Below are positions 61,694 to 64,000 of a stretch of 64,000 nucleotides of DNA, piece by piece (within the stretch, counting starts at the first letter, position 1; each line of letters opens with the position of its first letter). A model generated the notes under the pieces. That model ran no database searches and had not been told where the DNA came from. It saw only the letters and a program-made list of their open reading frames with translations. Origin of the DNA: Candidatus Polarisedimenticolia bacterium (GTDB lineage: Bacteria > Acidobacteriota > Polarisedimenticolia > Gp22-AA2); the NCBI GenBank assembly GCA_036001465.1, contig DASYUH010000056.1, forward strand, positions 1 through 64,000. Direction: 5' to 3'. The position numbers and the translations under genes were made by a program.

Positions 61694-63561
61694 GGAGCAT
61701 GAAGCGGCTTGCCGCGTGGGCGGCGGTGGCCGGCGCGTGGCTCGCCATCGCGACCCCGGCCGCCCTGGCGCAGGACATCAGCGTCCGCGCGCGCGTCGAC
61801 CGGGCGCGCGTGGGGGAGGGCGGCCAGGTCATCCTCACGGTCGATATCGCGGGCCCGACCCTGGGCGAAGTCGCTGCGCCCGATGTGTCGGGCCTGGTCG
61901 ATTTCGACATCGTCGGCGGCCCGATGCCCTCGTCGCGGTTCCAGTGGATCAACGGCAGGACCTCCGCGACCAAGTCGTTCGCCTACGCCCTCCGCCCGCG
62001 CTCGACCGGGACCCGGACGATCCCCGCCCTGGGGCTTCTGGTGGGCGGCCGGACCTATCGCACCCAGCCGATCGACATCGAGGTGGTTCCGGGAGGCGCC
62101 GGCCCCTCGCCTCCGCAGGGCGGCTCCCCTCCGGGACCCGGCGTGGGGGGGCGGCCTGGGCGGCCCGGCGGCACGCAGCGGCCGCCGACGGAGCCCGAGG
62201 CCGCCCCGCGCGTGTGGGTGGCCGCCGAGGTGGACACGCGGACCGCGTACGTCGGACAGCAGGTGACGCTGCGCGTCCTGCTCGACACCCAGACGGAAAT
62301 CCTCAACCTGGGGACCAAGGATGCGCCGACCTTCCCCGGCTTCTGGGCGGAGGAGATCAAGCTGCCCGAGAACCTCGAGCTGCGGCGCATCCAGCGCGAC
62401 GCGGAGGCCTACAACGAGTACACCCTGATGAAGCGGGCGCTCTTTCCGACCGGGAGCGGCCCCCTCGTGATCCCGCCGATGACCTATCAGGTGCAGGTGC
62501 GGCGGCGCAGCCAGGACCCGATCGAATCGTTCTTCTTCACCCCGACCGAGACCCTGACCCGCCGCACCGAGCCGATCACCCTTCACGTGCAGCCGCTCCC
62601 GGCCACGTCCCGGCCGGACGACTTCACCGGCGCGGTCGGGGCCTTTTCGTTGAGCGTGATCGCCGATCGCAACGAGTCGCGGGTCAACGACGCCATCGGG
62701 TTGAAGGTCAAGATAGCCGGTGAGGGGAACCTGAACGCGGTGAACGCCCTGCCGCTCCCCGAGCTGAGCGACTTCAAGCAGTTCGCCCCGAAGGTCTCGA
62801 TGTCGACGGCGGTCGTGGGCGACCGGCTGCGCAGCGAGAAGGTCTGGGATTACGTCCTGATCCCGCTGGCGCCGGGGACCCAGACCATCCCGCCGGTGCG
62901 CTTTTCGTTTTTCGATCCGAGGGCCGGCGCCTATCGCGCCGTCGCGAGCGCGGCCGTCCCGATCCAGGTGGCCCGTGGGGGAGAGGGGACCGGCGGCGGC
63001 CCGGGCACGGCGGTGGCTCAGAGCGACGTGCGCCAGCTGCGGAGGGACATCCATTTCATCAAGCAGGCGCCGGACGGGCTCAAGGACCGGTCCCGGCCGT
63101 TCTACCGCACCCCCCTGTTCGCCGTGCTCCTGCTCCTGCCGGTGGCCGCGGACCTGGGTGTCTTCGTGGTGGCGCGGACGCGCGACGCCCAGCGGGCCAG
63201 CGTGGGCCAGAGGCGCCGCCGGCGCGCCCGCTCCCTGGCCCTGAGGCGGTTGAAGGAGGCCAGACGGAGGGGAAGCCACTCGAGCGCGAGGGCGTTCTAC
63301 GCCGAAGTCGCCAGCGCCCTCAGCGAGTACGTGGCCGCCAAGTTCGACATCCCTGCCGCCGGACTGACCCACGACCGGATCGAGGAGCTCCTCGCCGGAC
63401 GGGGAGTGCCGGAAGACGCCCGCAGGGCATTCCACCGCTGCCTGGAGGCCTGTGACTACGCGCGCTTCGCTCCCGCCTCCTCGGGCGCCGAGGAGATGCG
63501 GCGCACGGTCGCCGACGCCGAGGAGATCGTGGCGCGGCTCGAGCGGACGCTCGGCGCATGA
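61690..63561 (+). CDS. BatD, large membrane-anchored protein
   Basis: 623 residues from GTG 61690 (GTGA overlap with the previous stop; GGAAGAGG upstream). Signal peptide ending AALAQD, beta-sandwich repeats (RARVDRARVGEGGQVILTVD; YVGQQVTLRVLL; SRVNDAIGLKVKIAGEGNL), a Gly/Pro-rich linker at about 137-170, a membrane helix near 475 (PLFAVLLLLPVAADLGVFVV) and a basic cytoplasmic domain. It belongs to the Bat oxygen/stress-related machine; the exact role is not known. Confidence 0.9.
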   Translation: MRSMKRLAAWAAVAGAWLAIATPAALAQDISVRARVDRARVGEGGQVILTVDIAGPTLGEVAAPDVSGLVDFDIVGGPMPSSRFQWINGRTSATKSFAYALRPRSTGTRTIPALGLLVGGRTYRTQPIDIEVVPGGAGPSPPQGGSPPGPGVGGRPGRPGGTQRPPTEPEAAPRVWVAAEVDTRTAYVGQQVTLRVLLDTQTEILNLGTKDAPTFPGFWAEEIKLPENLELRRIQRDAEAYNEYTLMKRALFPTGSGPLVIPPMTYQVQVRRRSQDPIESFFFTPTETLTRRTEPITLHVQPLPATSRPDDFTGAVGAFSLSVIADRNESRVNDAIGLKVKIAGEGNLNAVNALPLPELSDFKQFAPKVSMSTAVVGDRLRSEKVWDYVLIPLAPGTQTIPPVRFSFFDPRAGAYRAVASAAVPIQVARGGEGTGGGPGTAVAQSDVRQLRRDIHFIKQAPDGLKDRSRPFYRTPLFAVLLLLPVAADLGVFVVARTRDAQRASVGQRRRRRARSLALRRLKEARRRGSHSSARAFYAEVASALSEYVAAKFDIPAAGLTHDRIEELLAGRGVPEDARRAFHRCLEACDYARFAPASSGAEEMRRTVADAEEIVARLERTLGA

Positions 63562-64000
63562 GGCCCCCCGCTCTTGCCATCACGCTCCTGATCCTCGCCT
63601 GCGGCGTGACCACGGCGCATGCCTCGACGGCGCGGGAGCTGTTCGAGAAGGGCAATGGAGCCTACGAGCAGGGCCGCTATGAGGAGGCGGCGGCGGCCTA
63701 CGAGAAGATCCTGGGATACGGAGTGATCGATCCGCGCGTGTTGTACAACCTGGGCAATGCCCATTTCAAGATGGGGCGACTCGGGGCGGCCATCCTCAAC
63801 TACGAACGCGCCCTGCGTCTCGACCCCGCCGACCGGGACGTGCGCGACAACCTCGAGTACGCCCGCGGCCTCATCAGGGACCGGGTCGCGGAAGCGGAGA
63901 TCCCGTACCCGGTGCAGGTGGTGAGGAGCTTCATCGATGGCCTTCCGGCCGATCTGCTGACCGTGCTGTTCCTGATCGTCCTCTACGCCGCGGCGGGGCT
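63558..64000 (+). CDS. BatE-like TPR protein, N-terminal part (truncated by window edge)
   Basis: 147 codons visible, running off the right edge. Signal peptide (MRPPALAITLLILACGVTTA), TPR units (ARELFEKGNGAYEQGRYEEA, LYNLGNAHFKMGRLGAAILN, ALRLDPADRDVRDNLEYA), then the beginning of a membrane helix (LLTVLFLIVLYAAAG). Overlaps the batD stop by 4 bp. In this family a second TPR/SH3-like protein ends Bat operons. Confidence 0.85.
   Translation, partial: MRPPALAITLLILACGVTTAHASTARELFEKGNGAYEQGRYEEAAAAYEKILGYGVIDPRVLYNLGNAHFKMGRLGAAILNYERALRLDPADRDVRDNLEYARGLIRDRVAEAEIPYPVQVVRSFIDGLPADLLTVLFLIVLYAAAG

Overview
This is a 64 kb window of GC-rich DNA (most genes strongly GC-biased at third positions) from a Gram-negative bacterium. 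Signs of this are secreted and outer-membrane-type proteins, a PBP1A, Bat/MoxR genes, chemotaxis genes, and a C25 (gingipain-like) protease with fibronectin domains. HprK-like/PqqD/radical SAM genes, TPR membrane proteins and repeated DUF222-HNH genes suggest an uncultured Acidobacteriota or a nearby deep lineage. That is an inference from gene content; there is no rRNA here to settle it. I saw no tRNA, rRNA, CRISPR array or intact transposase.

Layout. 1-1092: the front part of a DUF222/HNH endonuclease gene (running off the left edge) with a short repeat at its border. 1090-5747: PBP1A, a TIGR04283-type glycosyltransferase, and a methyltransferase fused to a degenerate signal-peptidase-like domain. 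5778-14843: two modules of HPr-kinase-like proteins around the uvrB-uvrC repair genes. One module is HprK-like plus a phytanoyl-CoA-dioxygenase-like protein; the other is HprK-like, PqqD-like and a radical SAM/SPASM enzyme. A hydrolase-fold protein lacking its nucleophile lies between. 14907-29422: a secreted-protein island. It holds the C25 protease, an ECF sigma factor, two tandem thrombospondin-type-3 proteins with duplicated promoters and terminators, an FG-GAP protein, an anti-sigma-like protein with a periplasmic FN3-like tail, two more secreted proteins, and a 38-codon peptide gene closed by a strong terminator.

29459-42768: TPR membrane proteins, glycosyltransferases, a spermidine-synthase-like protein, RNase III, a lower-GC beta-helix protein with a truncated relative 8 kb away, an acetyltransferase and an envelope protein. 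42766-44227: a second, inverted and decayed copy of the DUF222/HNH gene. 44086-49573: ftsK, RNase J, rsmA, trxA. 49578-55811: a seven-gene chemotaxis operon (cheR, mcp, cheW, cheY, cheA, cheC, cheD) without cheB. 56084-64000: a moxR/DUF58/bat operon, cut by the right edge.

The most interesting proposal is a dispersed RiPP-like pathway. The 38-residue peptide starts with a YxKPxI motif like the leader motif read by PqqD-type recognition domains and ends in a short Cys-containing tail. The same window encodes a stand-alone PqqD-like protein, a SPASM radical SAM enzyme, two HPr-kinase-like proteins, an iron/2-oxoglutarate oxygenase and a secreted C25 protease. The peptide is 14 kb from the modification genes, so the link is a hypothesis. 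Other notable features are conserved leaderless promoters, a promoter type (TTGACA, 16 bp spacer) shared by secreted-protein genes, and a short repeat lying just after the stop codons of three chromosomal genes.
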